Shown here one piece after another: positions 6,173-7,211 of a stretch of DNA of 7,211 nucleotides. Under the pieces are notes generated by a model. That model saw only the letters and a program-made list of their open reading frames with translations, was not told where the DNA came from and ran no database searches. The stretch is from Firmicutes bacterium CAG:95 (GTDB lineage Bacteria; Bacillota; Clostridia; Lachnospirales; Lachnospiraceae): NCBI GenBank assembly GCA_000438155.1, contig FR902940.1, positions 92,810-100,020 on the forward strand, given 5' to 3'. The position numbers and the translations under genes are program-made. Each line of letters starts with the position of its first letter. Positions within the stretch are counted from its first letter, which is position 1.

Positions 6173-7145
6173 ACAGGTTTTCCCTGTACCAGTCAATGGC
6201 AAGTGCTATTCCCCTGGCAAAGTCATAATCCGGATCATAGCCAAGCAATTCCCTCGCCTTACTGATATCCGCATTGGAATCTCGGATATCTCCCTTACGG
6301 TCAGGACCGAAGTTCGGCTCAACCTCTTTATTCAAAGCCTTGCAGATATTGTGATAAACGTCAATGAGAAATTCTCTGCCGCCTGCTCCAATATTAAATG
6401 CCTCACCGGCAGCTTCCGAAGAAGCCTGACATGCCTTTAAGTTCGCTTCTACAACATTCTCAACATAGGTAAAGTCTCTGGACTGTCTGCCATCTCCATT
6501 GATTGTAGGAGTCTCGCCACCCATTAACTGCTTAATAAACTTCGGGATCACCGCTGCATACGCACCATTCGGATCCTGTCTGCGCCCAAACACATTAAAA
6601 TAGCGCATGCCATAGGTGTCAAGGCCATACAGCACTTTATAAAGTCTGCCGTACTCCTCGTCCACATGCTTCGTCAGTGCATAAGGGGATAACAGCTTTC
6701 CTTCCTGTCCTTCCTTCTTCGGAAGTACCGGATGATCTCCGTATACGGAAGAGCTGGATGCATAAACAAACTTCTTAACCCCATTCTGTCTGGATGCTTC
6801 CATCATATTTAAGGTTCCACGGATATTGATTTCCTCATACAGAAGAGGCATCTCGATGCTTCTGGGTACACTCCCCCATGCGGCCTGATTCAACACATAA
6901 TCCACGCCCTTCGTTGCTTCCATACAGGTATCCAGATCACGAATATCTCCTTTGATAAACGTAAAACGGGGATTCTGTGTAAACGGCTCAATATTTTCAT
7001 ATTTGCCGGTGGAAAGATTATCCAGACATCGTACCTTATAGCCCATATTCAAAACTGCTTCACAGAGGTTCGATCCGATAAAACCGGCACCACCGGTTAC
7101 TAAAAATACACTTTCTTTGTCAAATACAAGATTCTGATATCCCAT
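6171..7145 (-). CDS. wbpP: WbpP/TviC-type NAD-dependent UDP-N-acetylhexosamine 4-epimerase (extended SDR)
   Basis: This cytoplasmic enzyme is predicted to interconvert UDP-GlcNAc and UDP-GalNAc (or the matching uronic acids), supplying a sugar donor to the glycosyltransferases downstream. Read from 7145 it has 324 residues. It shows the Rossmann NAD loop GGAGFIG at 18-24, an acidic residue after beta-2 (LDN, 41-43), the SSSSVYG segment at 130-136 and the catalytic pair Tyr155/Lys159 in SPYALTK. The block RYFNVFGRRQDPNGAYAAVI (181-200) is characteristic of the WbpP/TviC group. Ser290 lies where E. coli GalE has Tyr299, a position that sets N-acetyl tolerance in this family. The open frame reaches back to 7187 and is closed by an in-frame TAA at 7200-7202. 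ATG codons at 7187, 7178 and 7166 lack a convincing ribosome site, whereas AGAGAGGA (7153-7160) precedes 7145. The stop lies 12 bases before the next gene. WbpP is usually about 340 residues, so a slightly longer start remains possible. The exact substrate is inferred. Confidence 0.9.
   Translation of the reverse strand: MGYQNLVFDKESVFLVTGGAGFIGSNLCEAVLNMGYKVRCLDNLSTGKYENIEPFTQNPRFTFIKGDIRDLDTCMEATKGVDYVLNQAAWGSVPRSIEMPLLYEEINIRGTLNMMEASRQNGVKKFVYASSSSVYGDHPVLPKKEGQEGKLLSPYALTKHVDEEYGRLYKVLYGLDTYGMRYFNVFGRRQDPNGAYAAVIPKFIKQLMGGETPTINGDGRQSRDFTYVENVVEANLKACQASSEAAGEAFNIGAGGREFLIDVYHNICKALNKEVEPNFGPDRKGDIRDSNADISKARELLGYDPDYDFARGIALAIDWYRENL
6172..6188 (-). promoter_or_regulatory. Small stem-loop at the end of the epimerase gene
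   Basis: In the mRNA sense, TACAGG (6188-6183) and CCTGTA (6177-6172) form a perfect 6-bp stem with loop GAAAA. The 3' arm covers the first two bases of the stop codon and runs into the Shine-Dalgarno site of the next gene. No T-tract follows, so it is not an intrinsic terminator. It may affect initiation or be chance. Confidence 0.35.
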
Positions 7146-7211
7146 TGCGTTATCCTCTCTGCACATTTGTCCAGCCATGCCATTCATAAGCTGCCGATTT
7201 TAATTACTTTT
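7146..7211 (-). other. Upstream region of the epimerase gene, no clear promoter
   Basis: These 66 bases lead into the epimerase. On the minus strand I see the Shine-Dalgarno site near 7153-7160, three weaker in-frame ATG codons (7187, 7178, 7166), an in-frame stop at 7200-7202, and an imperfect inverted repeat (arms 7190-7193 and 7172-7175, with an inner ATG/CAT pair) that might form a small hairpin. I see no paired -35 and -10 boxes. A further operon gene probably lies beyond the window edge, so this is most likely an intercistronic gap. Confidence 0.4.
7153..7160 (-). promoter_or_regulatory. Ribosome binding site deciding the epimerase start
   Basis: The minus strand reads AGAGAGGA followed by TAACGCA and then ATG at 7145. 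This is the only good Shine-Dalgarno match among the four in-frame ATG candidates, so it favours the 324-residue form over the 338-residue one. Confidence 0.65.

Noticed and set aside
6033..6440. Plus-strand open frame of 135 codons, the longest on that strand
   Set aside because: It spans the junction of two well-supported minus-strand genes and encodes a low-complexity, unfamiliar sequence with no domain. It is an antisense shadow.
7146..7211. Possible sigma-A promoter upstream of the epimerase
   Set aside because: TATGAA resembles a -10 box but no -35 match lies at suitable distance. The region looks like a gap between operon genes.

Overview
The window is a stretch of a surface-polysaccharide (capsule or exopolysaccharide) biosynthesis cluster. 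All six genes run leftward on the minus strand with gaps of 5 to 51 bases, so they look like one operon read from high to low coordinates. The style points to a Gram-positive Firmicute, most likely a gut Lachnospiraceae or related Clostridia: strong purine-rich Shine-Dalgarno sites before every gene, EpsF-like GT4 glycosyltransferases, moderate GC (about 36-49% in two patches counted by hand) and the protein sequence style. The genus cannot be fixed from the sequence alone.

In transcription order the genes are: (1) a WbpP/TviC-type NAD-dependent UDP-hexosamine 4-epimerase (7145-6171); (2) an EpsF-like GT4 glycosyltransferase (6158-5058); (3) a second EpsF-like GT4 (5032-3878); (4) a GT4 of another subfamily (3863-2748); (5) a full-length class-II glutamine amidotransferase/asparagine-synthase protein (2696-816); (6) a GT4 related to gene 4, whose C-terminus is cut off by the left window edge (810-1). 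The sixth gene was found by direct reading. Three starts were moved inward (epimerase to 7145, third GT4 to 3863, asparagine synthase to 2696) because good ribosome binding sites sit there. For the asparagine synthase the new start also puts the catalytic cysteine at residue 2.

As a pathway, the epimerase would supply a nucleotide-activated amino sugar (UDP-GalNAc or its uronic acid), four GT4 enzymes would add successive sugars to a lipid-linked repeat unit on the cytoplasmic face of the membrane, and the AsnB-type enzyme would probably amidate a carboxylate on the glycan. Linkage of a WbpP/TviC-type epimerase to an AsnB-type enzyme resembles clusters that make N-acetylgalactosaminuronic acid amide, as reported for WbpP/WbpO/WbpS of Pseudomonas aeruginosa O6. 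The matching UDP-sugar 6-dehydrogenase, the initiating sugar-phosphate transferase, the flippase and the polymerase are not in the window.

There is no gene-free stretch longer than about 70 bases, and I see no tRNA, rRNA, CRISPR array or mobile element. The least ordinary non-coding signals are stem-loops over gene junctions, most clearly a 9-bp perfect inverted repeat that spans a stop codon and ends next to the following Shine-Dalgarno site (5045-5088). I found no convincing wholly new system. The best leads are the predicted uronamide chemistry and the junction hairpins.
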